A stretch of DNA of 64,000 nt from Chrysemys picta bellii (taxonomy: Eukaryota > Chordata > Testudines > Emydidae), in assembly GCF_011386835.1 (NCBI RefSeq), contig NC_088792.1, positions 44,444,882 through 44,508,881 of the forward strand. The letters are read 5' to 3'. Position 1 is the stretch's first letter; each line of letters begins with the position of its first letter. Under the pieces are notes generated by a model. That model had not been told where the DNA came from, did no database searches, and was given only the letters and a program-made list of their open reading frames with translations. The position numbers and the translations under genes were made by a program. Positions 11,001-20,715 of the stretch are shown piece after piece.

Positions 11001-12176
11001 TATAGTCTTCCATCATCCTCTGTAGAGGTAACCGCATACTAAATGTATCCTTTTGTTAAATAAAACTAATTTAGCTAGAATCAAAGCTCTGGTTAAAACG
11101 TTTAGTTAACGTTTTAACCAGAGCTTTGATTCTAGCTAAACTAGTTTTATTTAACAAAGGATAGGCCTATTATTTACAGTCAGCTGCCTGAGCCAGCAGC
11201 TTTTTTTATTGTAAGAGGAAAGGGCGAGACTATGGGCTGTGATAGGAGGCCAGTTTCTGGTCCACCAGAGGCAGCAGCAAAAATCCCCCTCTAATCCTAA
11301 CTATAACAGGAAAATAAAACCATTAACCCCCTCAGGCTTGCTACAGAAATGTACTATTCTGACTCATTCTTCTCCCAACCCCCGCAAGCTTGTAAGACTC
11401 ATGTACTCCAACCAGTTTACCTTTGATCTGAGAACTGTTTACATGATTACACTAACGAGACAAATGCTTTCAACAGGCCTAGGAACCAGTTCAGTCTGAA
11501 CCATTTTAGAACTAGGGAGGGAACACACTGAGATCAAGCTGGGTGGCTCTTCAAAATCTAGAATCCACTGCTTTTGTGAAGGGGGTGAGGGAGTGGGCCC
11601 TGCAACTGAAGGCATCTAGATCAGTGCTGTGGGGAGACAGGGGACAAAGGATCTTAAACTAGTTGGGCGTCTAATGCCGATGGCGTGAACGCCGCGCAGC
11701 CCCGGGGCTGGCAGAGAGGATTGATACGCAGGGGAAAGAGGGGTGCTCCCTAGAGGACGGGGCAGGGCCGTGCTGTTGCTGGGGGAGTGGATGTTGCACT
11801 GATACTTGAGCTTTAGCACTGGCATGTGCCCCGCCAGCTCTATGGCTGGCGCAGACTCCGCTGGCCAGAGAAGCCGAGTTCCCTACTACATACACGGCAT
11901 AGGCCTGCGGAGCGTGTCTGACCCCCCGGTCACAGCAGGGCACCTGCAGCCCGGACACTGCCGCGGCCCCCGAGTCGGGGGAGGGCGTCTCCTTCCGCCC
12001 CTCCCCCAGCACAGCCCGCGGGGGGCTCCTCTCGCCCCGCAGCACCGACACCCGAGCGGGGCGCCCGGCGGGAGGCTCGTCCCAGCCCCTCAACGCCCTG
12101 CTGCAGGGCCCCGGCCCGCGCTTACCCCGCCCTGGTAGTAGCCTCCTCCGGCGCCGGGGTGCCCAGGATACGCCAT
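641..12176 (-). CDS. SRI: SRI (sorcin), 5' part of the gene: coding exons 1-4, rest off the left edge
   Basis: Sorcin is a soluble penta-EF-hand calcium-binding protein that moves to membranes with calcium and modulates ryanodine receptors and calcium handling. Four minus-strand exons are visible: 12126-12176, 8559-8642, 5011-5080 and 641-684. Each has AG/GT borders, and the phases fit (51, 84, 70 and 44 nt). They encode residues 1-83 of a protein that is 198 aa in human. The start [14 protein letters not shown] is the glycine/proline-rich sorcin N-terminus, and exons 2-4 give [32 protein letters not shown] and [15 protein letters not shown], which include the first EF-hand region. I recognise these as near-identical to mammalian sorcin. 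The next exon should begin with RDMSGT and must lie left of position 1. The promoter is a CpG-rich region at the right end of the gene. No damage is seen, so this looks like a functional gene. Confidence 0.96.
685..2030. other. SRI intron 3, first part, no feature recognised
   Basis: This is AT-rich intronic DNA without recognisable repeats or exons. Confidence 0.5.
2039..2159 (-). mobile_element. Short hAT-type MITE with exact 8-bp target duplication
   Basis: The ends are CAGGGTTG and GCAGCCCTA, inverted. The flanks 2031-2038 and 2160-2167 are both CACCTACT. The inside is partly self-complementary around ATTAAAGAT(C)AATCTTTAAT and contains GGACTGTCCTGGAGG, the complement of the copy at 23394-23506, which lies in the opposite orientation. 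It has no coding capacity and lies in SRI intron 3. Confidence 0.8.
3200..3873 (-). pseudogene. hAT transposase remnant (C-terminal dimerisation region)
   Basis: Reading minus, 3873-3643 encodes 76 residues ending [12 protein letters not shown], a typical hAT transposase segment. The following 440 bases, in changing frames, give the pattern W-W-x3-E-x-Y-x2-L-x2-LA-x2-YL-x4-T-x-VP that marks the hAT C-terminal dimerisation domain. In-frame stops and the absence of the N-terminal BED finger and catalytic core make it a dead copy. Confidence 0.75.
3991..4506 (+). mobile_element. CR1 LINE fragment (ORF2 end / 3' region) inside the hAT element
   Basis: The sequence from GGAGTGTTGCCAGCAGATCG through GTTTAGGTTGGATATTAGG to TTTTAAAGGGCCGGCTTGA is CR1 ORF2 C-terminus and adjacent 3' sequence. 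Two overlapping frames still carry [21 protein letters not shown] and [20 protein letters not shown]. It stops before the normal CR1 3' tail with its ATTCTATG-type repeat, which is odd because CR1 copies usually keep that end. Confidence 0.85.
4683..5010. other. SRI intron 3, end next to exon 3
   Basis: No repeat or exon is recognised here. The GTAAGT donor of exon 3 lies at 5005-5010. Confidence 0.5.
5011..5080 (-). CDS. SRI: SRI coding exon 3
   Basis: This exon is 70 nt, with acceptor CAAAAG and donor GTAAGT. It encodes [20 protein letters not shown] and then GYK plus one base. It covers the loop and exiting helix of the first EF hand and looks identical to the human exon. The downstream phase (1) is matched by exon 4. 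Confidence 0.95.
5262..5790 (-). repeat. Old CR1/L3-like LINE 3' region, minus orientation
   Basis: The words GATCATCTAGTCTGACCTCC and AAATTCCTTACCAACCCC are the complement of the CR1/L3-type tail seen in plus orientation at 26600-26925. The copy is diverged, and its borders are uncertain by tens of bases. It lies in SRI intron 2. Confidence 0.65.
5811..8013. other. SRI intron 2, mostly unassigned
   Basis: This is AT-rich intron sequence. I recognise no exon or classified repeat. Its right end leads into the long A-run at 8014. Confidence 0.45.
8014..8045 (+). repeat. Poly(A) run of 32 bases
   Basis: An uninterrupted run of A is followed by AATAATGAAC and then a C-rich/A-rich low-complexity stretch to 8093. 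An AATAAA word occurs about 50 bases before the run, so it may be the tail of a retroposed sequence in plus orientation. It is a poly-T tract in the SRI transcript. Confidence 0.8.
8559..8642 (-). CDS. SRI: SRI coding exon 2
   Basis: This exon is 84 nt (28 codons), phase 0 at both ends, with an AG acceptor at 8643-8644 and a GTATGT donor at 8551-8558. It encodes [12 protein letters not shown], then [16 protein letters not shown]. The differences from human sorcin are few and lie in the flexible glycine-rich part. Confidence 0.95.
8890..9560 (-). mobile_element. RTE-like LINE fragment, C-terminal ORF2 region, decayed
   Basis: Translated on the minus strand with frame breaks, the region gives [20 protein letters not shown] text, then [18 protein letters not shown] and [20 protein letters not shown]. 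These are hallmarks of the C-terminal part of RTE/BovB-like reverse-transcriptase ORFs. Many stops are present. It belongs to the same general clade as the 5' half at 53480-55620. It lies in SRI intron 1. Confidence 0.72.
9609..10627. mobile_element. Long GC-rich non-autonomous hAT element (about 1 kb), TSD readable
   Basis: The ends are CAGGGGTGGGCAAACTTT and ATTGCCCATCCCTG, inverted. The flanks are CTCTAGTT (9601-9608) and CTCTAGTG (10628-10635), 7 of 8 identical. The body has an internal near-tandem part (GGGGTGGGGCCAGAAATGAG occurs at about 9737 and 9970) and a GC-rich right half (10140-10580) with repeated GGAGCACC/GGCTTCTGGGAGCCA words. The many long open frames on both strands come from high GC and repetition, not from a gene. 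It lies in SRI intron 1. Confidence 0.88.
10710..10830. mobile_element. Truncated hAT element, left end only
   Basis: It starts CAGGGGTGGGCAAAATACAG, the same terminal motif as the element at 9609, and continues with a GCCCGCAGGCTGGATCCAGC motif. No matching right end or repeated CTTTAGAG flank is found, so the right side has been lost. The right border is approximate. Confidence 0.65.
11046..11163. repeat. Near-perfect inverted repeat: 55/54-base arms, 9-base loop
   Basis: The left arm is 11046-11100, the right arm is 11110-11163, and the spacer is TTTAGTTAA. The arms differ by one substitution and one single-base indel only. Transcribed from either strand it would fold into a stable hairpin. 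It does not have the CAG...CTG ends of the hAT elements nearby. It lies in SRI intron 1, about 1 kb downstream of SRI exon 1. Confidence 0.92.
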
Positions 12177-12670
12177 GTCTAGCGCGCTGCGGTCTGCTGC
12201 TGCCCCTCCCCCTCCCGTCCCTACCAGCTGCACCACAGGCCGGGCGGGGACGCCCGGGTCACACCATCCCCGGGGGGAGGGCGGAGCAGGGCGCACTACT
12301 TGCGGCACCGCTTCTCCCTCCCCTCCTGCGGGGTGTGAGCGACTGCGAATCGCTGAGAGGTTGCGCGGTTTGTTGCTCTGTTAGACCCCCATTTTAGGAA
12401 ATTATCCCCTTTGGCTCGCTCAGAAGAGAGAGAACACCCCTCCGCTGTAATGGTACAGGCCAAAGCCCCAGCGGGCGGGTTTTTTTTTTTTTTAAACAAA
12501 AACTTTATCCACACGCAGGCGCAGCTCGGGGAGCACTGTGCCCTCTCAGTGTGCAAGGGGCTGTGTGCCCTCGTTGCGCAACGCAGCCTGCAGCCTGGCC
12601 TGGGACCCCGCTTAAAAAGCAACTTTATTGCTCGTTTTGGACACGAAGGGTGGGGGAGTGCGCGATAATT
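11650..12670 (-). promoter_or_regulatory. CpG-rich SRI promoter / first-exon region
   Basis: CpG density rises sharply from about 11660 and falls after about 12660, and it surrounds SRI exon 1. GC-box words (GGGCGG type) occur near 12239-12250 and 12472. A reverse CCAAT word lies at 12668-12672. No TATA box was identified. This is the only CpG-rich stretch not explained by a repeat, which fits a housekeeping-type promoter. The transcription start is not determined. Confidence 0.7.
12126..12176 (-). CDS. SRI: SRI coding exon 1
   Basis: This exon has 17 codons, starting with ATG at 12176-12174 (complement) in a good context (G at -3, G at +4). It encodes the Gly/Pro/Tyr-rich start of sorcin, ending QGG. 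It stops in phase 0 at a GTAAGC donor (12120-12125). The start is chosen because it gives the exact known sorcin N-terminus. Confidence 0.95.
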
Positions 12671-12687
12671 GGCTGCTGCTGCTAGAC

Positions 12688-12970
12688 CAGGGGTCAGCAA
12701 CCTTTCAGAAGTGATGTGCCAAGTCTTCATTTATTCACTCTGATTTAAGGTTTCGTGTGCCAGTAATACATTTTAATGTTTTTAGAAGGTCTCTTTCTAT
12801 AAGTCTATAATATATAACTAAACTATTGTTGTATGTAAAGTAAATAAGGTTTTTAAAATGTTTAAGAAGCTTCATTTAAAATTAAATTAAAATGCAGAGC
12901 CCCCCCAGACCAGTGGCCAGGACCCAGGCAGTGTGACTTTGGCATGCATGCCATAGGTGGCCTACCCCTG
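12688..12970. mobile_element. hAT MITE, 283 bp, TSD 7/8
   Basis: The ends are CAGGGGTCAGCAACCTTTC and AGGTGGCCTACCCCTG. The flanks are TGCTAGAC (12680-12687) and TGTTAGAC (12971-12978). The AT-rich middle includes TATAATATATAACTAAAC. It sits just upstream of the SRI CpG region. It has no coding capacity. Confidence 0.9.
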
Positions 12971-12983
12971 TGTTAGACTATGG

Positions 12984-13556
12984 CAGTGTTGCCAACTCTT
13001 GCAATTTTATCCAGATTCTCATAATACTTAGTGTTTTTTTTCTTAAAGCTCCAGCTCCTGGAGTCATGTGAGAATCTCTGCAACCATGTTTTTAAAAGAC
13101 GTTTCTAGCGTGGTTGTAAGAGAAAGAGGCTTGAAAATGTGACTGATCTGTACCCTCAGGGCTCAAAATCTAGAAGGACAAAAAAGAGATGCTGCCAAAT
13201 TGGTTATGTTTTAAAAATCTCATATTTGAAATTATTTTTGAACAGACTATTCAAAATTGCATATTACTGACTATTAGTAACCACAAGCATTCACAAATTA
13301 TGAGCCAGACTCTCAAAATCATGAGATTGGCTTAAGTGGTATAAGACTTTGGAAACAATATACTTTAGATTCTTTTGTGTTGTTTGTTTTGTTTTTATTT
13401 TGTTTCTGACCCTTTAGCTTTGACAACTTTGAGCTTTCTCTGAAATCATGAAGGCCATTAAAATAAATAAAAAATCTATGCTGAGATTCTCACATAGGAC
13501 TACGGGAGCTGGAATTTAAAGAAAAATACAAGATATTGTGAGAACTGACAACAGAG
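12984..13556. mobile_element. hAT-like MITE with long imperfect inverted ends
   Basis: It begins CAGTGTTGCCAACTCTTGC. The end segment (13480-13556, GAGATTCTCACATAGGACTA through AGAACTGACAAC) is the imperfect complement of the first 110 bases. An inner CTCAAAATCATGAGATTGG palindrome is also present. The target duplication is not clear, so the right border is approximate. Confidence 0.6.
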
Positions 13557-14459
13557 TATTGTGAAGGAAAAGTTCTGACCGTCATCCTTTCATGGTCTGT
13601 GCTTAATAAAACATATTAATCATGTAAATAATATTGAGAATAATAATGAAAATACACCTGAAAAACAGTGAATATAAAAGTGCAAATAATCCCCCTGTTC
13701 ATAATCAATATCCATGAAAACAAGAAATCTAATATAGAAATGAGTTCATCTTGCTCTACATGGATTCCAGACTTTTGGGGCAATAAGTATTCATTTAAAT
13801 AGACCAAATTATTACCCTATCCAGTGCAGTAACACATGGCCACAGCTGGGTCAGCTGTGCATGTTATAACCTGTTGCTATCAGGCTGGGAGTGGGAGCCG
13901 ATCAAGTAATATGATGAGTTAGAATTACTGTTTAGGCAATAGTAGCATTCACAGTGTATTAGCAGGCAGTTTCCAAACACATAGGACGACAGTCCCAGTA
14001 TTAAGCAGTGTACAGTTTTAAAAGGAATGTATACAGTTGAATGGGAGCTGCTGGCTCCTCATTTAAGAGGCCCCTCATTTAAAATGGCAGACGACGGTAC
14101 CAGTTGCAAAAGCCAGATACTTATCGTGTCCCCTCATCTACTAAAGTTTGATTCTTTCCTTAACACAGTGTTCTCCAGCAATTCATTCAGACTAATATTA
14201 CAGGACTAGAAACGGTAATAGTGGTATTCCAGACATCAGAGACTTTAAATGAGGAAGCTAGAGGTGATTCCTCTTATTATTCTTTAGCTTATATGTTAGA
14301 AAAAATTAACATGCATACTATTGAGAATCACAGCCCCTTTCCCAGGTCATGTGGAAAGAGTAAAATTGAAGGGCTATTGGTCAAGCCTAGAACAAGGCAT
14401 AGTTCTGGCAGATCTGGTGAAAGGTCCAAAATATAATACAAAAAGTTAATTCAACCTCA
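13557..14459. other. Intergenic, nothing recognised
   Basis: The sequence is unclassified. The small open frames have no recognisable protein. Confidence 0.4.
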
Positions 14460-14465
14460 TATGCA

Positions 14466-14600
14466 GTGTTTTAGTAGCCATATTGGTCCCAGAATATTAG
14501 AGAGACAGGGTGGGTGAGGTGATATCTTTTATTGGACCAACTTCTGTTGGTGAGAGAGAGAAGCTTTCGAGCTTACACAGATTTCTTCTTCATGTCAACC
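14466..14600 (+). repeat. tRNA-derived SINE of amniote/turtle type
   Basis: It contains the conserved words TAGCCATATTGGTCCCAGAA, TATCTTTTATTGGACCAAC and AGAAGCTTTCGAGCTTACA. These I know as a high-copy SINE in turtles and related reptiles. The A/B-box-like head is degraded. Confidence 0.65.
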
Positions 14601-14699
14601 ATTCATTCAACCTTGGCATGCCTTCTTTACTACGTAGCTCTTCCAGTGGTGTTCTATTCTTACCTACAGCATCCTTGCTATTCTATTCTTTAGCATCTT

Positions 14700-15345
14700 T
14701 AACATTAGCATTCACAGATCACGAATTGAATGAGAGTCAACAATGTGATTCAGTTGTGAAAAATGTTAATATTTTGGGTGAATTAACAGGAGTGTTGTTT
14801 ATAAGACACGGGAGGGAATTGTCCGTTCAGCACTGTAGAGTTCTGGGCACCACACTTTAGGAAAGATGGGGACAAATTGGACAGAGTTAGGAGGAGAGCA
14901 ATAAAAATGATAAAAGAGTTAGAAAATCTGACCTTGAGGAAATGTTAAAAAAAACTAGGCATCTTTAGTCCTTGAGAAAAGAAGACAGGGGAGATCTTAT
15001 AATAGTCTTCAAATGTTAATGAAAGGTCTGATATAAAGAGGAACGTGATCAATTGTTCTCCATATACACTGAAGGTAGGACAAGAAGTAATAGGCTTTAT
15101 CTGCAGCAGGGGAGATTTAGGTTAACTATTAGGAAAAACGTTGTAACTATAAGGGTAATTAAGCTCTAGAACAAGCTTCCAAGAGAGTTTGTAGAATACC
15201 TGTAATTGGAGGTTTTAAAGAAAAGTTTGGACAAACACCTGTCAGGGATGGTCTAGGTTACTTTGTCCTGCCTCAGTGCAAGAGGCTGGACTCAATGTTT
15301 TCTTGAGGTCCCTGTCAGTCCAACATCCCTATAATGCGATGATCT
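14700..15345 (+). mobile_element. CR1 LINE fragment, 3' region, decayed
   Basis: This is a diverged copy of the same segment as 30780-31445: GTGATTCAGTTGTGAAAAA, GGGCACCACACTTTAGGAAA, GATTTAGGTTAACTATTAGG and CACCTGTCAGGGATGGTCTA. It ends with a decayed CR1 tail near 15345. Confidence 0.8.
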
Positions 15346-15362
15346 CACAAATAGATGTATAC

Positions 15363-15673
15363 CAGGGGTCGGCAACGTTTGGCACGCGGCTTGCCATGGT
15401 AAGCACCCTGGCGGACCAGGCCAGTTTATTTACCTGCTGACGCGGCAGGTTTGGCCGATCGCAGCCCCCACAGGCCACGGTTCGCCATCCTGGGCCAATG
15501 GGGGCGGCGGGAAGCCGCGGCCAGCACATCCCTTGCCCGCGCCGCTTCTCGCCGCCCCCATTGGCCCGGGACGAGTGGGGGCCGAACCTGCCGCGTCAGC
15601 AGGTAAATAAACTGGCCCGGCCCGCCAGGGTGCTTACCCTGGCGAGCCACGTGCCAAACATTGCCGACCCCTG
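15363..15673. mobile_element. hAT MITE, 311 bp, perfect 8-bp TSD and long inner palindrome
   Basis: The ends are CAGGGGTCGGCAACGTTTGG and CCAAACATTGCCGACCCCTG. Both flanks are ATGTATAC (15355-15362 and 15674-15681). Inside, TTTATTTACCTGCTGACGCG is answered by its complement near 15592-15612, so the element can fold almost end to end. It belongs to the same family as 59871-60093. Confidence 0.95.
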
Positions 15674-15681
15674 ATGTATAC

Positions 15682-17256
15682 ACTTTTACAAGATTTGCCG
15701 TTTGCCAGCCTCTTAATCTGCTGGCTCATAGAACAAGATACATTGATCACTTTGGAGAATGAGCATTAGTTATGTAACAATACTAAATAATCAAAGAAAA
15801 AGTCTTGGCTTGTGATAATACAGAAGAATCATAGGAAGAGTTTTTGCCTACAAAGAACACTGTTGCCAATATAATATTCATAGTAACAAGATTTCAAGAA
15901 ACACCATCCAAATTGTCACCCTTGTTTGCAGTCTCAATGATGAGAGTGTAAAGGCACACAGCACTGAAAACTCCTGACAATCGTTTCCTTCTTCAGGCTT
16001 AATTTTTAGAAGATGGCAACATAGTGGGGTATGAAAGAAGAATATAGATTTGGCTGGTTTGCTAATAAGTCTAAATCGAAAATATGGATTATTACACTGA
16101 TGTGCTGGCAATAATTTCACAAGAGGTTCCTAGAAACATAGCCCATGATAAACCCTTTGTTCACATGAGTGCTCTTTCAGGGAGCTGAAGGACTAGGGGA
16201 ATCTATTCATTTGTTTTTCTATTAAAATAAAACCACATCCTCACAAACATTAGCAGGGAAAGTGGCAACAACACCACTTGTCAGACAAGATTATATTAAG
16301 TGCATTTGCTGGAAATGTTTATACTCTGTTCCTGAAAATTACACTGAATTTATCAAGAACAGCACAATGTTCAGCTTGCATAATTAGATGTGTGGGTGAA
16401 GACTTTTTTGGGGGGCATTTTGAGTATCTTTTAGCAGATTTTTTTTAAATGACTTCTGATACAACTTGGTCCATTCAAAAAAGGTAAAAAAAATGTGTTC
16501 CTCAGAAGTTTGAAGCCCAAGGAGAAGCCTTTCCTAGCAGGGTGAGTCAGCAGTATCTAAAATGGGGAGTAAATCCCATCAGAGGCAAGGACGTCATTCC
16601 AAGCTTCCCTTCAGTGTAATATCAGATTTTTAATAAGGGGGTACTATCCAGCACAGCATTGAGTGCATACATACGTATAAGGAAAGGAAAACTGTTAGTG
16701 CAAACACCAGAAGAAAGAAAAAATGAGAGCAGTGAAAAAAAATTATTGATTCCAACATGCAATGAAACAATGAGCAATTATGAATGCTTTCTAAATTGGC
16801 TGAAAGGCCAAATGAAAGCAAGCCACACATTTACATTCAGCAACATTGGCCAGCTCTTCATTCTTGTAACATGAACATTTGTTCTAAAAAAACAGAAACA
16901 ATTTGTTTTTGCAGAAGTGCATCCAAAATACCATTTGAAATCAATGAAAGCTGTGCGTGCTTAGCAATTAAATATATAAGGTCTTTCAAACTGGACACCC
17001 AAAATCAGAGGCTGCTTTTGAGAATTTTGGTCTTGCTATAATGAATTAAGTCTATACCATTGGAACATAATAATACATGCTGCTGCATTTACGTGGGCAT
17101 TTGGGATGCAAAGAACTTCAGCAGGAATTTGAAGTTAGGACTGGCCAGAAAACAAGACTTCCTTTTCACACAAAAATTTCAGGTTTTGACATTTGTTTCT
17201 GTTCTGATGAGGAATGAAAATGAGACATTTTGATTTTTTTGTGAAAAAAAGAGAGG
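15682..17256. other. Intergenic, nothing recognised
   Basis: This is AT-rich DNA without a recognisable gene or classified repeat. Confidence 0.4.
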
Positions 17257-17264
17257 GAAATAGA

Positions 17265-17400
17265 CATACGTGCTGAACTAGGGGTCCTGGGAGTGCGGCA
17301 GCATCCCCTGGCTTGAAGTGGTTTCCATCATATACAGGGTTTACAGTTTGGTTCAATGGCTCTCAGCACCCCCACTATACAAATTGTTCCAGCAGCCCTG
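17265..17400. mobile_element. 136-bp hAT-like MITE, perfect 8-bp TSD
   Basis: The ends are CATACGTGCTGAAC and GTTCCAGCAGCCCTG (imperfectly inverted). Both flanks are GAAATAGA (17257-17264 and 17401-17408). The core GGTTTACAGTTTGGTTCAATG is well kept. It has no coding capacity. Confidence 0.85.
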
Positions 17401-17408
17401 GAAATAGA

Positions 17409-20269
17409 CTCGCCCACCCCACAATAGCCAGTAACTCAGTGTTTAGGGTACTCATCTGGGATGGGTAACAGGTTCAAGTTGTTGCTCTGAATCTCATAGA
17501 GCAAGTAGTTGAATCTAGGTCTCCCACATCCCAGGTGAATACCCTGCCTGCCAGTTAATAGAGTCAGTATCTTTTACTTTGGCCCAATGAATATTTACTT
17601 ATTGATATAAAGTAGAACAACTCTGCCTCAAGAACTTGAACATGAGATTGACTCTAGCCCTGTAGTTCGGACTTTCACATGTGATGTGGGGGACCCAGTT
17701 TCAATTTCCCCTGCTACCTTGAGTAGGAGCAGGGACTTGAATCTGAATTTTCCCTACGAGTGCTCTGGTCACTGGGATATTCTGAGGTGGGTGTCTCTCT
17801 CTGTTGAAACAGATACATTTCCATGAAAAGTTTCAATCAGTTTCCAATGAAAAAATGTTTTGTAATATAGTTTGGCAGTATCTTCTCTTCTAAAATTAAG
17901 AGGCTGATTTTCACTGTGGTGTGAAAGGGGGGCTAACCTGATAGTTATTAATAATATTAATGTGACTCAGCAGCTAATATTACCATGTGCATTGTTGAAT
18001 ATTTACATATATTATAATAGTGTTTCGTTTACAAAAAGGAAAAAACATTTAATGTACTGTATGTTAAATGTGCATAATATGAATTCATTTACATTACAAG
18101 GCTGCTACATGAAAATTAATAGCTTGAGGAAACTGGCTGCATTTTCAATTGATCTTGATACAATTAATTAGAAAGTGGCTTTTTTTTAATTATGCGGGAA
18201 AGAAATAATTATCTTGGAAAGATGATCCAACATGAATATTAAATCAATTTGTTTTTGTTTTTTTAAATGAAGCTGGTGTTATCTGCATATTAATAAGGGA
18301 GAAGTGCCAGAGATTCCATGAAGTCCACTAGGGACTTTACATGGAACCTATTCAGATAGTTAGATTACGGGTGGCAGTACAAAACCCTTTGTGAGGCAGT
18401 ACAAAACTCTTTGTGGTCAAAGAATAATCATACTTGTTTAAATAGTGGCAAAACAATAATGGCATATCACTTTGCATTTTTTTTACACAGTATGTGGTAT
18501 TGTGTGTAAAGGAAATAGAAGCTGCCTATAATATTTTATGAATATTACATGTTCTATCTGTTGGCATATTGTGTTATTTGCTATATGATTATAAGTGGTT
18601 AATTCCAAGAGAAGCTGATAGCACATATATAGGAAGGTAAACAATAGCTTCAGATATTTCCAGTACTTAACAAATAATACAGATATCATTCGCTTTGAAG
18701 TTTTACTTCTGACCATGCTGTTCCACAATCTGGCCTGTAACCCAGCAGGAAGGAGCCGGGTGGGAAAAACTGCAACAAAGAATTTTGAGGTGGATAAAAA
18801 AGACTGAATCCCAGTCTCAGACGTTGTGTTGTCTGGATAAGCTAGGCCTACTAAAGCCATTTGTGGCCTCATGCAAACTGGTCTGGTAATCACACACACT
18901 TGGTGTACATTGATGTATTTCAAAGAGAAACTATTTGTTTTGCGGAAGTATGTTTTGAACCCCTGGGATGCATCATGTCTAGTTGAGAGGTTTCAGCAAC
19001 TCTAGCCTGAGCAATTTAACTAAGGGATGTGTTGAGAGTCTCTACCAGCAATGAACTAAATTCTTTCCACTGGACTCTCCCAGCCAGGAGAGACCTGGGT
19101 TCAAAACTCAGGTTGTGTGATTAAGAATTTTCAACACTTCCAGCATCTCAGTAAGGAACACTGAAATTAAAGGAGAGAAGACTTAAGCCTTTGTCTTCAC
19201 CCTGAACATGAACACACACAGGGTGGTCTGAATCAGAATGATTTTATTTGCAAAGTGTCATAGAATATCCTCATAGTGAGAGGGACTTAAATGAACTACC
19301 TCACAGACAGAACTCTAATTTACCAGACTGCCTAGTACTGAAACAAACCCACTAACCGAGACTTTGTGGCCGTCTGGCAGAGGCAAAGAATTGGGTGGTT
19401 CAGAATACATGAAGAAAGGATATAGTTTTCTTTTAAATTCTACAGGTCTTTTTAGCATAATTTCTGAAGAACTCTAATAAATTTGTATAGAACCCCATTG
19501 ATTTAATCCCTTTTAAATTCTATTAGACTTTTCCATTGGTGTTATTCGGCTTTCTGAACCAGCTTCCAGATCATCCTAGAAACATGGCTATCAGCCCACA
19601 TCTTCATTATTCCACCCTCACAGCTTCATTTGGACTCATATTGTTTATGTTGCTAGTAACACACCTAGGGATCGCTTGTTTATCTTGTGAAGTTTAATAC
19701 AATAGAATACCTTCACCACACAAGCAGTGGCACACCCAAATGACACCATTCCTTTCAAAGCGGTTGGGAAACAATGCAGCTATTGTTTTTCTTTTTCTTT
19801 TTGTTGTTAACAAAACATTTATCTAGCTCACAGAAATGTTTGACTAGCATTCGTTGATATCAGAGAGTGCAACAGGCAAATAGTTTGATTTACTGAATGT
19901 AACTCGTACATACTGTATGCATCGCAAGAGGATCTGTGTCGAATTAGTTACAGAACACTAACTGTATATGCAGCACATATTGATTCTATAACTAAGCTTA
20001 TCTGTGCACTCTATTAAAGACTTTTTTCCTATGTTATTTTTTTATTTGAAAATAAGAATCCAGAGCAGTAGTCACGTTCTTGAAAATCTGCTTATATGAT
20101 CTAATATTGTCTTCATGTGCAGGGTATGTTTCTGAACATGCCACAATGTAGTGATCACTCTGGTTGCAAATTTCATTTTAGAAAAAGGAGTGACTTTTAT
20201 TAGTGAAGCTGTTTCTCTTATAAAAATGATAAAATCAGTATTTTACATGATTTCAGGAAAACTGGCTAT
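17409..20269. other. Intergenic, mostly unassigned
   Basis: 17420-17560 has tRNA-gene-like words (AACAGGTTCAAGTT) and may be an old SINE relic. A 27-base unit around GGCAGTACAAAAC is duplicated in tandem near 18373-18420. An open frame of 146 codons on the minus strand (18483-18923) has no recognisable domain. Nothing else was identified. Confidence 0.4.
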
Positions 20270-20270
20270 A

Positions 20271-20353
20271 AATTTGTTAGTCTCTAAGGTGCCACAAGTA
20301 CTCCTGTTCTTCTTTTTGCGGATACAGACTAACACGGCTGCTACTCTGAAACC
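20271..20353 (-). repeat. Turtle-type tRNA-derived SINE, 5' part, minus orientation
   Basis: On the minus strand it reads GGTTTCAGAGTAGCAGCCGT, GTTAGTCTGTATCCGC, then GTACTTGTGGCACCTTAGAG. This is the head of the very abundant turtle SINE. The 3' body is absent here. Confidence 0.78.
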
Positions 20354-20419
20354 TGACTATAAGTGTTACCATAGGTGTTATTTGATGCTGAGCTCTTTGG
20401 AAAATAAGGTGGTTATTTA

Positions 20420-20715
20420 GGCCTTGTCTACACTACGAGAGTAGTTCGATTTTACTTGCATCGAATTTTTGTAATCGATATTGCAAAGTCGAACGTGTGT
20501 GTCCACACTAAGGACAGTAATTCGACTTTGTGCGTCCACACTAACGGTGAAAGCGTCGACATTCGAAGCGGTGCACTGTGGTCAGCTATCCCACAGTTCC
20601 CGCAGTCCCCTCTGCCCATTGGAATTCTGGGTGTAGCCGGCAATGCCTTCTGGGTAACAAAATGAGTCCAGGGTGCTTTTGGGAAACTGTCGTCATCCGT
20701 CCATCACTCCCGATG
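20420..20715 (+). mobile_element. Harbinger-type element, left-end fragment
   Basis: It begins GGCCTTGTCTACACTAC after a TTA trinucleotide (20417-20419), the expected PIF/Harbinger target site. This terminus is the complement of the right end of the element at 55624-59202. The body (repeated TCGA/TTCGAC words, CATTGGAATTCTGGGTG) is cut off on the right with no second end. Confidence 0.7.

Noticed and set aside
17420..17560. Possible tRNA gene (AACAGGTTCAAGTT resembles a B box)
   Set aside because: No cloverleaf with paired acceptor and anticodon arms could be drawn. At most it is an old SINE relic.
18483..18923. 146-codon open frame, minus strand
   Set aside because: It has no recognisable domain, no splice or promoter context and no similarity I can name. 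It is most likely chance.
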